Assembly: GCF_022458745.1 (NCBI RefSeq)
Contig: NZ_JAJJJF010000003.1
Span: 62,001-126,000, forward strand
Length of the DNA: 64,000 nt
Direction: 5' to 3'
Origin: Bacillus piscicola
Lineage (GTDB): Bacteria; Bacillota; Bacilli; Bacillales; Marinococcaceae
The notes beneath the pieces were generated by a model, which did no database searches, was not told the DNA's origin, and worked only from the letters and a program-made list of their open reading frames with translations. Below are positions 25,088 through 33,949 of this stretch, piece after piece. The translations under genes and the position numbers were made by a program. Positions within the stretch are counted from its first letter, which is position 1, and each line of letters opens with the position of its first letter.

Positions 25088-25350
25088 TCTTTATCACTTC
25101 CTATATCAAAATGAATTGTAAAATAACACACCGTAGCATATTACTTGCTAAATCTTTCGATAATTAAATAGTAACAACACCTCAAGCGAAAAAACAACTC
25201 AGTAACTTATGATTTTAAAATCATGATAAAAGGCGATCAGAGTCTTCCGTCGGTTAACTTAAGCCTTGACCGGGCAAGCGAACCTGAAGAGCCATTTATA
25301 CGAAAGGGGATAAGTTATTCTTAACGACAAAACTTATAGAATTGAAATAA
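25088..25350. other. Non-coding gap with a GC-rich, structured-looking block
   Basis: About 315 bases separate hutI from the next operon. Most is AT-rich. The block at roughly 25225-25310 is more GC-rich, has no open frame, and contains 'CCGGGCAAGCGAACCTGA', which reminds me of internal group II intron sequence. It may be an intron remnant or another structured RNA; this is weak, memory-based evidence. Confidence 0.3.
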
Positions 25351-25398
25351 GGGCTGTCAAAAGGGCATTTTTATGACCTTTTGATACAGCCCCTTTTT
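25351..25398. terminator. Terminator after the ABC permease gene
   Basis: An approximately 14-bp stem (GGGCTGTCAAAAGG with CCTTTTGATACAGCCC, one bulge) around a 12-nt loop. The stronger T-run is on the plus strand; on the minus strand the tail is TTATTT. Confidence 0.65.
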
Positions 25399-25403
25399 AG
25401 AGC

Positions 25404-27383
25404 TCACTCAAGTTTGTCAATAATTTCCTCAGGGATATTATTCACGGGTAGTATTCCGTAAAATTCTGCCCGGTTATTGGTCACGAACTTAACGTAGTAT
25501 TCACCTTCTCCGAACTCTTGATAGTGGTTAAGTGCTTTTTCGATGATTTTTGTGTCTTCGAATTTCACGCTTTTCCCCATGTCTTCCCAGAAAACCTGGT
25601 CAGGGAAATCAACGCGGCCATTCGTTTTTGACACATACCTTACTTCAATATGCGCGATCTCATCCGGCACTACACGGGCTTGGTCGAGATAATTTTTGTC
25701 TTTGAGCCATTTTTCAAGCTCCTGGAAGGATTTGTGCCACGGAATGGACGGTCCCTCTCGATATTCTTTCCTTTCCATTTCAATATCGTCGGTTTCTAAT
25801 ATAATCTGTCCCCAATCCGCGCGGTGGGATTTCATTTCTTCCATCTTTAATGACGCAATCTCGTATTGTAAAATACTTTTTATCTCCTTGATCTCTTCCT
25901 CATCCGTTATAGTTAGGCTCTTCGGAATTGGAGCATGGGGAGTGAAGACAATTTTATCAACTGGTTTCGTTAAGGCATCCAGTTCATACATCATTTTTTT
26001 ATAAGGCTCCGACTCTAGCACCGACGCCAGTTTATTATCATTTATCGTGCTTTCATGCGGCAAACGATATTCACGGACGAGACGGGAACCGTTTTCCAAT
26101 TCATAAGCAATGGCAATTTCGTTGAACTGGTAAGGATAACGGACGTTTTGTATCGTTTCAGGCTGTTCTGCGACAATTTCTTCGTGGAGAGCACGAACTT
26201 TTTCAACATATGCCTGTTTGTTAACAAATTCAGCTTTCGTTTCTGAATCCTGCGTGAGCGCATACGTATCAGGCCCAAAATAAACACCCTCAATTTGATC
26301 AACAGCCGGCACTCGAGTTTCATAACCGGCGATATCGGTTTTGATAATTATTCCGATAAAGACAATAAATACTGCGAAAACACCGTAGCCAAGCCATGCT
26401 CTTCCCCTGATTCTCCACGTCTTTTGTAAAATAATTTCTGCCACGGTATAGCCTATGAGAGAACCTGCAACATAGCCAAAAATCAGCCAGCCGGTGCTAT
26501 CATATATTTGAAAATACGAAGCGCTGACAAGCATAGTACAAAAGGCGACACCATATTTAAAAATCGGCCGCAGTGCCGGAAATGTAATAGCTTGGGAAGC
26601 CGTTTCGACGCTACGAAATCTGTACAGCGCCCAGCCAATAAAAATGACAAGAACAGCAAGTACCAGGTAGATAATCACTTCACGAGCTGCTAATTCTTTA
26701 TATTCAAGTTCTGCCAGCCACATAATCGGTGACCAACTAGTAATCATTTCACTACTGTAATATCTTTGCGAAAATCCATACAAAAACATCGAAAGATTTT
26801 CAGTGACCAAAAAAAACAAGGCAGGCGGCAAAACTAGCAAAATAAAGGTTAATATGCCCTGCGCGACAGACATCCCTGTCATCATGCCGACAAAAACTGA
26901 AAAACTAAATAAAAAGACGGTCATGACGCTGACGACACCGAGCCAGCTCCAGATATCAACAGCGGATAAGTAATCAAATAAAGGGGTTGAATTGACCACC
27001 ATCATAGCAGTTAATGCTGTTATTAAAAGTGGCAGCAAGAGCATAACCAGTCCGCTGATCATGTGGTTAGCAAACAAGCTTCCTCTCCGAATAGGCAAGC
27101 TGTGAATCATATCGACCGCCGGCTTCATCTGCAAATATCGAAATAGAATAATCCCGGCAAGAATCGGCACACCGACAATGAATATGATCTGGACGGGAAA
27201 GCCAAAAGAAAATAAGTTTTCTACTGGTTTGTGATACTCCCTCTGTTTATCGGAGGCAATCAAGAGCATTTGCAGCGGAAGGGCAAATAAAAGACCGACT
27301 AAATAAATGACACTAATCCAGCCATGCTGCTTGATATTTTGTTTCTGGATTCCTTTGTTAAAGAAGGACATTTTCGATTTCAT
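25404..27383 (-). CDS. ABC-2-type transporter permease with large C-terminal domain
   Basis: A 659-residue permease with about ten hydrophobic segments in the first 370 residues followed by a roughly 290-residue hydrophilic domain rich in charged residues, probably outside the membrane. Start at 27383 is chosen because GGGAGG lies upstream; the longer frame has no ribosome site. It overlaps the end of the ATPase gene by 26 bp and belongs to the GntR-ATPase-permease operon, which resembles the B. subtilis ytrABCDEF arrangement induced by cell-wall antibiotics. Transported substrate and direction are unknown; export or cell-envelope stress sensing is the usual role of such systems. Confidence 0.8.
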   Translation of the reverse strand: MKSKMSFFNKGIQKQNIKQHGWISVIYLVGLLFALPLQMLLIASDKQREYHKPVENLFSFGFPVQIIFIVGVPILAGIILFRYLQMKPAVDMIHSLPIRRGSLFANHMISGLVMLLLPLLITALTAMMVVNSTPLFDYLSAVDIWSWLGVVSVMTVFLFSFSVFVGMMTGMSVAQGILTFILLVLPPALFFLVTENLSMFLYGFSQRYYSSEMITSWSPIMWLAELEYKELAAREVIIYLVLAVLVIFIGWALYRFRSVETASQAITFPALRPIFKYGVAFCTMLVSASYFQIYDSTGWLIFGYVAGSLIGYTVAEIILQKTWRIRGRAWLGYGVFAVFIVFIGIIIKTDIAGYETRVPAVDQIEGVYFGPDTYALTQDSETKAEFVNKQAYVEKVRALHEEIVAEQPETIQNVRYPYQFNEIAIAYELENGSRLVREYRLPHESTINDNKLASVLESEPYKKMMYELDALTKPVDKIVFTPHAPIPKSLTITDEEEIKEIKSILQYEIASLKMEEMKSHRADWGQIILETDDIEMERKEYREGPSIPWHKSFQELEKWLKDKNYLDQARVVPDEIAHIEVRYVSKTNGRVDFPDQVFWEDMGKSVKFEDTKIIEKALNHYQEFGEGEYYVKFVTNNRAEFYGILPVNNIPEEIIDKLE

Positions 27384-28260
27384 AGCCCGCACCTCCCATC
27401 TCATAGATAAACATTTCTTCCAACGTGAGCGGAAGTATATCAAACACCAATGGATGCTTGGCCGTTATTGTCTTCGCTACTTCCTTTTTTGCTCCCTTCA
27501 CGATCATGAGTGACACACTTCCTCGTTTTTCATGATGCATCACCTCTAGTTGTTCGAGTAAGTCTTGTTCATCATTCTTAGCTGCAAAAGCCACCTGGAT
27601 TTTATGGGTGTCTGTTTTTAGATCATCCAGTTCTTTTTCAATCAGCAGTTGTCCTTTATGCATAATGCCGATATGATCACAAATATCTTCAATTTCTCGT
27701 AAGTTATGAGAAGAGACAATGACAGTGAGCTCTCTTTCCGCAACCTCTTGGAATAAGAGATTTTTTACTTTTTGGCGCATGACCGGGTCCAGTCCATCTA
27801 CTGGTTCGTCCAAAATCATGACCATTGGCTTGCAAGAAAAAGCGAGCCAAAACGAAACTTGTCGCTGCATTCCTTTCGATAGTCGCTGTATCTTGCGTTT
27901 TGGGTCGATGGAGAACACCTTTCCCAGCGCTTCAAACCGTTTGTCATCCCATTCTGGATAAAATGAACGGTAGTAATCAGCCATTTGTCGAATAGTAGCC
28001 TGTGGCAGGAAATAGAGGCTGTCAGGTATAAAAACAACCTTCTGTTTTAAAGAGACATTTTCATAGATTGGCTGTCCTTCAATATGTATCTGACCACTAT
28101 TCTGACGGTAAATTCCAGCCATCATTTTTAGTAACGTTGTCTTACCGGCTCCGTTCGATCCAAGCAAACCATAGATAGATCCTTTTTTCACTGCCAAATC
28201 TAAGTTATGAACAGCAGTGACTCCTTCAAAACTTTTCGTTATCTGCTCAACGTGAATCAT
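27358..28260 (-). CDS. ABC transporter ATP-binding protein (YtrB-like)
   Basis: A 300-residue ATPase with Walker A 'GLLGSNGAGKTTLLKMMAG', the signature 'RLSKGMQRQVSFWLAF', Walker B 'PMVMILDEPVDGLDP' and the switch 'VIVSSHNLREIEDIC'. The ATG at 28260 is eight bases after GGAGG; the upstream frame is rejected for lack of a ribosome site. It overlaps the end of the GntR gene by 14 bp and is followed by the permease. The architecture is that of antibiotic-inducible YtrB-type exporters. Confidence 0.88.
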   Translation of the reverse strand: MIHVEQITKSFEGVTAVHNLDLAVKKGSIYGLLGSNGAGKTTLLKMMAGIYRQNSGQIHIEGQPIYENVSLKQKVVFIPDSLYFLPQATIRQMADYYRSFYPEWDDKRFEALGKVFSIDPKRKIQRLSKGMQRQVSFWLAFSCKPMVMILDEPVDGLDPVMRQKVKNLLFQEVAERELTVIVSSHNLREIEDICDHIGIMHKGQLLIEKELDDLKTDTHKIQVAFAAKNDEQDLLEQLEVMHHEKRGSVSLMIVKGAKKEVAKTITAKHPLVFDILPLTLEEMFIYEMGGAGYEIENVLL

Positions 28261-28633
28261 CAACATTCCCTCCTTTCGTTGTTTCCTCAAACCATTCCAC
28301 CAACTGCTCTTTTGTTAGCCCTAAGTAAATAGCCTCCTGAATTAACTGTTGGAACTGTGGTTTTAATTCGTTCAGTTTTTCATCGGGTTTTATCCAATCA
28401 ACTGGTGCCACAAAATACCCCTTTCTGTTCGCAGAATATAAATAGCCTTCACGTTCCAATTCCCGGTACGCTTTTTGGATTGTGTTCGGGTTTACCGTTA
28501 ATTCTTTGGACAACATACGTACGGAAGGTAGTTTCGCATCCGTTGTCAGCACACCCGTCATAATTAACTCTTTTATATTATCCATTAACTGTTCATAAAT
28601 CGGTTTCCGGCTCCGTACATCCAATTCAAACAA
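28247..28633 (-). CDS. GntR-family repressor, YtrA subfamily
   Basis: A 128-residue short GntR protein: 'RKPIYEQLMDNIKELIMTGVL', 'LPSVRMLSKELTVNPNTIQKAYRELEREGYLY' winged helix, and only a small helical tail, typical of YtrA regulators that repress an adjacent ABC transporter operon. Translation likely starts at a TTG with GGGAGG eight bases upstream. A perfect 10-bp inverted repeat lies 23 bp before the start and is the expected operator. Confidence 0.87.
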   Translation of the reverse strand: MFELDVRSRKPIYEQLMDNIKELIMTGVLTTDAKLPSVRMLSKELTVNPNTIQKAYRELEREGYLYSANRKGYFVAPVDWIKPDEKLNELKPQFQQLIQEAIYLGLTKEQLVEWFEETTKGGNVDDSR

Positions 28634-28655
28634 TTCTTCGCCTCCCTTCTGTCAT

Positions 28656-28682
28656 ATCTGTATTATTTATATTAATACAGAT
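28656..28682 (-). promoter_or_regulatory. Operator for the YtrA-type repressor
   Basis: ATCTGTATTA and its perfect complement flank a 7-bp spacer directly before the GntR gene; GTATTA...TAATAC-type palindromes are typical of YtrA-subfamily autoregulation. Confidence 0.75.
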
Positions 28683-28712
28683 AGTATAGTCAATCATTTC
28701 TTTTTTGTAAAT

Positions 28713-28741
28713 AAAAAACCCGCTTATAGGCGAGTTTTTTT
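28713..28741. terminator. Terminator after the TPR gene
   Basis: Stem of about 11 bp (one mismatch) around TTATAG with T-runs on both strands, between the TPR gene and the GntR promoter. Confidence 0.75.
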
Positions 28742-28748
28742 CAAACAT

Positions 28749-30140
28749 TTATTTTCTTTGTAAGTCTTTGTAAAGCTGCTGATACGCTTTTGACTCCTCT
28801 TTTTTATCCAATTCATAATATATTTTTGAAAGCCAACGCACCGGAATCGGATTTGTATGGTCAAGCTCCATTTCCCAGCTGAAACAGTCAATCGCTTGTT
28901 CTAACTGCGAAAATTCGTAGTACAGTTCCCCCAGTTGCATTTGCGCATCCGGATCATCACTCAACTCCTTCATTTTTTCGATCCTATTCACAACTGGCAG
29001 CTGTATATGTTTTTCTTTTAGAGTGGAAAGCCACTCTAAAATGTACGTAATGTCATGGCTGGTCATTAATTGGTTCACACATTTTTGGAGAATCAGCTCT
29101 GCCTTATCAGGTGAGTCTGTGTAAAGAGTGGCAATGTACGTGGTCAGCTCGGGCATTTGCAGCAATTCTTTCCCGACATCCGTTTTCTCAAGAAGCTTGG
29201 TCATAGTCTTGGCCTGTGCATTCGGAAGGGAGAGCTGGTGATGATGGATTAACCGTATAGCTTTCGTCAGCTGGCGGGAGTCCAAATACAGTTGCAATAA
29301 ATCTTGCTGCAAGGGCTTAAAGTGGGGGGCAAGATCATACAGGTCTTCGAGGATATCAATCTGGTCAACATTTTGATAATGTTTATTCATCCAATCTTGA
29401 TACATGTCATAGTAACCAGACGAAGCATTCCGTTTCATTTTCTCTCTTATGAGAGCGGCACCATCTATAGGGCGCTTTTCTGTTTCAAAATGAGTAAGCA
29501 GCTTCTGAAATACCTCTGGATTCTTTCTATTTTTGAAGCTCGCTTTTTCAATGAATAAAGAGTCACTCACCCATAAATCCTCAGAAAAGTCTTGGTACAT
29601 TTTTTTGAATTTGGCAACGCCTAGCTCGTTTGACAATTCTTTAACCCAGCTGTGATTGGGAGTGAAGTCAACAAGAATACGAAGGATACGGTAACCTGCG
29701 AATATCTGGCCATTGCGGCGATAGTGATAATAAATAGATTGAATGCGTTCGAAGAGATCTTTTTTTGAAAGGAAAGAGTCCAAAAAGGTGATGATGAGGG
29801 CTGTTTCGTGAGGGGTGTAATCGCTTTGCAGTTTCTGAAAAAGTTGAGTGGCACTTCGTTTCTGGAAAAGGCGGTTATGGGGTAAAAAAGCTTGCACTAG
29901 TGGATGGGAGCCAGGAAAAGCCAGTCCGTTTCTTAAGGCTCTAGCCAAAAAAGAACGTCGACGGACACTATCTGCTTTAAAAGAGTTTAGATAATTATTT
30001 TTATAAAACAAAAGGTAATATACTTGGCTATGCTCATCTACAGCCTCTACTACTTTACTCTGAAGGTAAACGACAAAGCGTTCCAGCCGAATAGATATCT
30101 TTTTCTTGCCGTCCGTAATAAAACAGTCTAAGTTTCCCAT
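28749..30140 (-). CDS. Tetratricopeptide-repeat protein of unknown role
   Basis: A 463-residue soluble protein, helical almost throughout, with TPR-like repeats most visible at the C terminus ('AQMQLGELYYEFSQLEQAIDCFSWEMELD', 'VRWLSKIYYELDKKEESKAY'). The N-terminal 60 residues look like a small beta-rich unit. TPR proteins act as protein-binding scaffolds; no catalytic motif is seen. It is encoded alone between two terminators, starting with GGGAGGG a few bases before the ATG. Confidence 0.75.
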   Translation of the reverse strand: MGNLDCFITDGKKKISIRLERFVVYLQSKVVEAVDEHSQVYYLLFYKNNYLNSFKADSVRRRSFLARALRNGLAFPGSHPLVQAFLPHNRLFQKRSATQLFQKLQSDYTPHETALIITFLDSFLSKKDLFERIQSIYYHYRRNGQIFAGYRILRILVDFTPNHSWVKELSNELGVAKFKKMYQDFSEDLWVSDSLFIEKASFKNRKNPEVFQKLLTHFETEKRPIDGAALIREKMKRNASSGYYDMYQDWMNKHYQNVDQIDILEDLYDLAPHFKPLQQDLLQLYLDSRQLTKAIRLIHHHQLSLPNAQAKTMTKLLEKTDVGKELLQMPELTTYIATLYTDSPDKAELILQKCVNQLMTSHDITYILEWLSTLKEKHIQLPVVNRIEKMKELSDDPDAQMQLGELYYEFSQLEQAIDCFSWEMELDHTNPIPVRWLSKIYYELDKKEESKAYQQLYKDLQRK

Positions 30141-30204
30141 ATTATCCCTCCCTTATTCTCTCCACTGTATCATATTTGCATAGTGAAATCACGATAATAA
30201 GAAA

Positions 30205-30231
30205 TGGGCTTGGTGTTGTGGACCAAGCCCA
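30205..30231. terminator. Terminator after the aldehyde dehydrogenase gene
   Basis: A 10-bp perfect stem (TGGGCTTGGT and complement) with a 7-nt loop; the minus-strand tail is moderately T-rich. Confidence 0.7.
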
Positions 30232-30241
30232 GTGCATTTTT

Positions 30242-31729
30242 TCAGTTGTTATCAATTTGGGCGCGCTGCAACTTGCCGCTGTAATCGACGTAAACGCTCT
30301 TCCACTCTGTGAATACATCGAGAGAAGCGGTTCCGGAATCGCGGTGGCCGTTCCCGGTTGTTTTCGTACCCCCAAATGGCAGATGAATTTCAGCTCCCGT
30401 TGTGCCGGCATTGACATATACAATTCCGGTGTCCATCTCGTTCAAGGCTTGGAACACTTCGTTTACATTCATTGTGAAAATGGAGCTGGACAAGCCGAAT
30501 GCCGAGTTATTGTTTACTTTTAAGGCTTCTGTAAATGAATCTACTGGGATAATTGAAAGGACTGGACCAAATATTTCTTCTTGGGCTATTCGCGCCTCTG
30601 GCTGTACATTGGTAAAAATGGTCGGTTCATAGTAATTGCCGCCTTGATAGGAAGCGTCTCTCAGTACCTGGCCCCCGCATAACAGCTTTCCCTCTTCTTT
30701 TCCAATTGTCACATAGTGGTGGATTTTTTCTAAGCCCTTTTTATTGATAATAGGTCCTACTTCTACTGCTTCGTCCGTGCCGTTCCCAATCTTTAATTGC
30801 TTCGTCCGCTCGACAAGTTTTCTCTCTAATTCATCCTGCACTCGGCGATGGACAATCACGCGGCTTGCAGCCGTGCAGCGTTGGCCGCTTGTCCCAAATC
30901 CGCTCCACAGAATTCCATCAACGGCCAAATCGATATCAGCGCTGTCCATCACTGTAATGGCATTTTTTCCACCCATTTCAAGCGATACTTTCTTCAAACG
31001 TGCCCCAGCCTTAGCGGCGACTTGTCGTCCGGTCTCTTCTGAACCCGTAAAGGAAATGATGTCAATATCTGGATGCTCTACCATCGCAACACCCGTTTCC
31101 TCACCGGTGCCATGAATGAGATTAACGACACCTGGAGGCAGCCCACACTCTTCCAGGATACGAACAAAAGCGTCAGCCATCCCGGGTGTTTCTACAGCCG
31201 GTTTCCAAACAACTGTATTCCCCGTCATGATGGCAGGAAACATTTTCCAGCTGGCAATCGCAATTGGGAAGTTCCAGGGAGTAATCAACCCTGCTATTCC
31301 TACTGGACAGCGCATGCTAAAGGCCTGCTTATTTGGAAGTTCCGCTGGTACGGCTTGTCCAAATAAACGCCTTCCTTCTCCCGCCATATAAAAACCCATA
31401 TCAATCGCTTCCTGTACCTCGCCGCGCGCTTCTTGAATGGGCTTCCCATTTTCAGATGTTAACAACTGAGACAGTTCTTCTTTCTTCTGCTTCAATTGTT
31501 GGGCAATCTCAAATAGCAACTCTCCTCTTTCCGGTGCCGGCACTTTTTCCCATGAAGAATATGCATTTTTAGCTGCAGCTACAGCTTCTGTCACCTCGCT
31601 TGCCGAAGAGAGTGTGACGTTGGCGAGAACTTGTCCATTCGCAGGATTTAATACCTTTCTCCGTCGTGCGCCTACCGCTTCCTTCCATTTTCCATCCACA
31701 TAATTATGATAAACAGGGATGCTGCTCAC
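30242..31729 (-). CDS. Aldehyde dehydrogenase
   Basis: A roughly 495-residue ALDH with 'ITPWNFPIAIASWKMFPA', 'SLEMGGKNA' (general base), 'SGQRCTAASRV' (nucleophile Cys) and 'EEIFGPVLSIIP'. The C-terminal 'GAEIHLPFGGTKTTGNGHRD' is reminiscent of antiquitin-like/aminoadipate-semialdehyde dehydrogenases, though this is only suggestive. The GTG at 31729 fits GGGGG seven bases upstream better than the ATG at 31735. It stands alone between terminators, with no pathway gene beside it, so its aldehyde cannot be named. Confidence 0.85.
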   Translation of the reverse strand: MSSIPVYHNYVDGKWKEAVGARRRKVLNPANGQVLANVTLSSASEVTEAVAAAKNAYSSWEKVPAPERGELLFEIAQQLKQKKEELSQLLTSENGKPIQEARGEVQEAIDMGFYMAGEGRRLFGQAVPAELPNKQAFSMRCPVGIAGLITPWNFPIAIASWKMFPAIMTGNTVVWKPAVETPGMADAFVRILEECGLPPGVVNLIHGTGEETGVAMVEHPDIDIISFTGSEETGRQVAAKAGARLKKVSLEMGGKNAITVMDSADIDLAVDGILWSGFGTSGQRCTAASRVIVHRRVQDELERKLVERTKQLKIGNGTDEAVEVGPIINKKGLEKIHHYVTIGKEEGKLLCGGQVLRDASYQGGNYYEPTIFTNVQPEARIAQEEIFGPVLSIIPVDSFTEALKVNNNSAFGLSSSIFTMNVNEVFQALNEMDTGIVYVNAGTTGAEIHLPFGGTKTTGNGHRDSGTASLDVFTEWKSVYVDYSGKLQRAQIDNN

Positions 31730-31800
31730 ATACATTCCCCCTCACTCATGTTCTGCACGATCCTGTCCATTCACTATATGAATAAACTTATACGGATAGA

Positions 31801-31844
31801 ACAAAAAAACAGACAACCTTCCTTTATTAAGAGTGTTGTCTGTT
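31801..31844 (-). terminator. Terminator overlapping the end of the DUF454 gene
   Basis: A 10-bp perfect stem (AACAGACAAC and complement) followed on the minus strand by seven T. The stem contains the last codons of the gene ending at 31827. Confidence 0.85.
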
Positions 31845-32240
31845 GCAGAATGAGTGGTTCGTAGTCTCTTTTTGTTTGTTTTTTATCGATAATATATAGT
31901 AGCTAATATAACCGACTACTAAAAATAACAGGATTTGTACAGCTAGAAGCGGCACGAGAACCAGAATAGAGTATAGCGCGCTACTCCAAAGCACTGTCAA
32001 AGCAATAACTTTTGACTTAACAGGAATGCCTTTGCCAGAGCGGAAATCCTGAATATATTGGCCAAGCCACTTTGTTTGCAGCAATCTTTCATATAACCTG
32101 TTAGAAGAACGAGCGTAACAATACGCAGCTAATAGCAAAAAGGGCGTTGTTGGCAGGAGCGGAAGAATGATTCCAATTACTCCCAGCGCAACAGACATGC
32201 TTCCCAAGACAATAAGCATGTACTTTTTAAATATACTCAT
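31827..32240 (-). CDS. DUF454/YbaN-family small membrane protein
   Basis: A 137-residue protein with three or four hydrophobic segments and the DUF454 signature 'LGVIGIILPLLPTTPFLLLAAYCYARSS' followed by 'GKGIPVKSKV'. Function is unknown in this widespread family. The start at 32240 is preferred because GGGGGGAG precedes it; the longer frame begins inside that ribosome site. It is divergent from the Fnr-like gene. Confidence 0.85.
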   Translation of the reverse strand: MSIFKKYMLIVLGSMSVALGVIGIILPLLPTTPFLLLAAYCYARSSNRLYERLLQTKWLGQYIQDFRSGKGIPVKSKVIALTVLWSSALYSILVLVPLLAVQILLFLVVGYISYYILSIKNKQKETTNHSFCNRQHS

Positions 32241-32372
32241 TCTCTCCCCCCTCATCTACTAAGAAATTTTCATCTATTTGAGATACTGTATGACATTTTG
32301 GCTGAACAGTCCATGATAAAATGTATGTAATATATATATTACCATATCTCTTGGAAAAAGGGGTGGAAGCCT

Positions 32373-33098
32373 ATGTATTCTCCAACACAAGAAAATAAAA
32401 AAACGGCCAAATTAACACCAGAGCTACATGAATTACTGGTATCCATCAGCACCGTACGGCAAGTAACAAACGGAACGTATCTGTATGAAGAAGCGAGTGA
32501 AGCAGACAAGCTCTTCTATATCCAGTCCGGTCTCGTACAACTACAGAAGGTTACCATTGACGGACAGCAATTAATTCTCCGCTTTTGTCAAAAAAGTGAC
32601 TTCGCAGGAGAATTAACGTTGTTTATGGATAATCCTGTGTATATGTACAGTGCCAAAGCTATCCGTGACGGTTCGGTGCTCGTTATTAAAAAAGACGTTT
32701 TGGAAAAGGAACTAGAGGAAAACAGTGCGTTGACAATCGAGTATATGAAATGGATGAGCAGACATCTTCGAGATATTCAATCAAAAATCGGAGACCTGTT
32801 ACTAAATGGAAAAAAAGGGGCGCTTTATTCTGCGCTCCTGCGGCTGGCTGAGAACTTCGGAGTTAAACGGGATAAAGGAATACTCATAGATCTCGTACTA
32901 ACCAACCAAGAGTTGGCCTCCTTCTGCGGATCAGCACGGGAGAGTGTAAATCGAATGCTTAGGAATTTGCGCCGGGAAGGTGTTATTGCAATGGAGAACA
33001 CTGGAAAAATTGTAATTTTGGATGTTGACTATCTAAAATACGGTGTTGGCGGGGGACCTTGTCCGCTTCACATTTGTACAACAAACAGCAATGTGTGA
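32373..33098 (+). CDS. Crp/Fnr-family regulator, Fnr-like
   Basis: A 241-residue Crp/Fnr protein: cyclic-nucleotide-like beta barrel ('GTYLYEEASEADKLFYIQSGLVQL', 'FCQKSDFAGELTLFM'), dimer helix, and helix-turn-helix 'LTNQELASFCGSARESVNRMLRNLRREGVI'. The ESxxR recognition helix is of the type that reads TGTGA. The C-terminal tail 'GGGPCPLHICTTNSNV' holds two cysteines in a position where B. subtilis Fnr carries its iron-sulfur ligands, so oxygen or NO sensing is plausible, although the cluster would need further ligands such as C60s/C180s-region cysteines. It is followed by ric, and a TGTGA-N6-TCATA site lies between them. Confidence 0.85.
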   Translation: MYSPTQENKKTAKLTPELHELLVSISTVRQVTNGTYLYEEASEADKLFYIQSGLVQLQKVTIDGQQLILRFCQKSDFAGELTLFMDNPVYMYSAKAIRDGSVLVIKKDVLEKELEENSALTIEYMKWMSRHLRDIQSKIGDLLLNGKKGALYSALLRLAENFGVKRDKGILIDLVLTNQELASFCGSARESVNRMLRNLRREGVIAMENTGKIVILDVDYLKYGVGGGPCPLHICTTNSNV

Positions 33099-33134
33099 TA
33101 TAAGTCATAGCACGTCCTTTATTTATTTTATATT
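33094..33134 (+). promoter_or_regulatory. Fnr/Crp-type site and -10 box before ric
   Basis: TGTGA-N6-TCATA (33094-33109, one mismatch from TGTGA-N6-TCACA) overlaps the stop of the Fnr-like gene. TATATT at 33129-33134 is a likely -10 box, which puts the site centre about 40 bp before transcription start, the usual activating position. Confidence 0.6.
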
Positions 33135-33158
33135 CTTAACGTACAGGAGGTGCTTACT

Positions 33159-33863
33159 ATGAAAATGAATATTGAAGCGACCGCAACTATTGGAGAAATT
33201 GTGACTGAATTCCCAAAAACCAGTGACTATTTTAAGAGCCGGAAAATAGACTTTTGCTGCGGGGGAAATCGTATGCTTCGAGAAGTATTGTTAGAAAAAT
33301 CTCTCGATGAAAATGTAATTCTAGCAGAATTACAGGATTTAACCAGTGAAAGTCCGGCAACAGATACGCAAACCGACTGGAAAGTAGTGCCATCCGTTGA
33401 GATTATTGAACACATTCAAAAAACTCATCATGCTTTTTTAAAAGAAGAATTAGTTCAGCTGGCTCCTTACGTCAAAAAAGTACGTGCTGTCCACGGTTCT
33501 GTCCACCCATTTTTACAAGAGGTTACAGAGCTATTCACTGCTTTTAAAGAAGAATTACTGATCCATACTGAAAAAGAGGAACAAACGGTATTCCCTGCAA
33601 TCGTCGCATTCGAGCATGAAACGGGAGAAATTTCTCGCGACAGCTTGGTTACAATGATTGCAGCACTAGAGGCAGAACATGATGATAGCGGTGATATATT
33701 AAAGCGAATTCGACAATTGACAAATGACTTCACACTGCCAGAAGGGGCATGCCGTACTTTTCAGCTTGTGTACAAAAGACTCGAAGCTTTAGAAGATGAT
33801 ACCTTTACACACATACATTTAGAAAACAACATCCTATTTCCAAGATACTCTGAGTCAATTTAA
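33159..33863 (+). CDS. scdA: Iron-sulfur cluster repair di-iron protein (Ric/YtfE/ScdA)
   Basis: A 234-residue protein with the N-terminal ScdA domain ('TIGEIVTEFPKTSDYFKSRKIDFCCGGNRML') and a C-terminal hemerythrin-like di-iron domain with histidines in 'IIEHIQKTHHAFLKEE', 'VHGSVHPFLQEV', 'LLIHTEKEEQTVFPAI', 'AEHDDSGDIL' and 'HIHLENNILFPR'. It repairs iron-sulfur clusters damaged by nitric oxide or oxidation. AGGAGG seven bases before the ATG at 33159 decides the start over the GTG at 33150. The Fnr-type site upstream suggests induction under low oxygen or nitrosative stress. Confidence 0.92.
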   Translation: MKMNIEATATIGEIVTEFPKTSDYFKSRKIDFCCGGNRMLREVLLEKSLDENVILAELQDLTSESPATDTQTDWKVVPSVEIIEHIQKTHHAFLKEELVQLAPYVKKVRAVHGSVHPFLQEVTELFTAFKEELLIHTEKEEQTVFPAIVAFEHETGEISRDSLVTMIAALEAEHDDSGDILKRIRQLTNDFTLPEGACRTFQLVYKRLEALEDDTFTHIHLENNILFPRYSESI

Positions 33864-33912
33864 TCATTCCGTTAACGTTGTTGAATTCCAGTCAATCAAA
33901 GCTTGGCATTGC

Positions 33913-33949
33913 AAGAAACAGCAGGTCGTTCAAACACCTGCTGTTTCTT
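33913..33949. terminator. Bidirectional terminator
   Basis: A perfect 14-bp stem (AAGAAACAGCAGGT and complement) with a 9-nt loop between the convergent ric and chemoreceptor genes; it includes the chemoreceptor stop codon. Confidence 0.85.

Noticed and set aside
25088-25140. TTAAGGA-type operator before hutI
   Set aside because: No half-site pair at the 16-bp spacing could be found.
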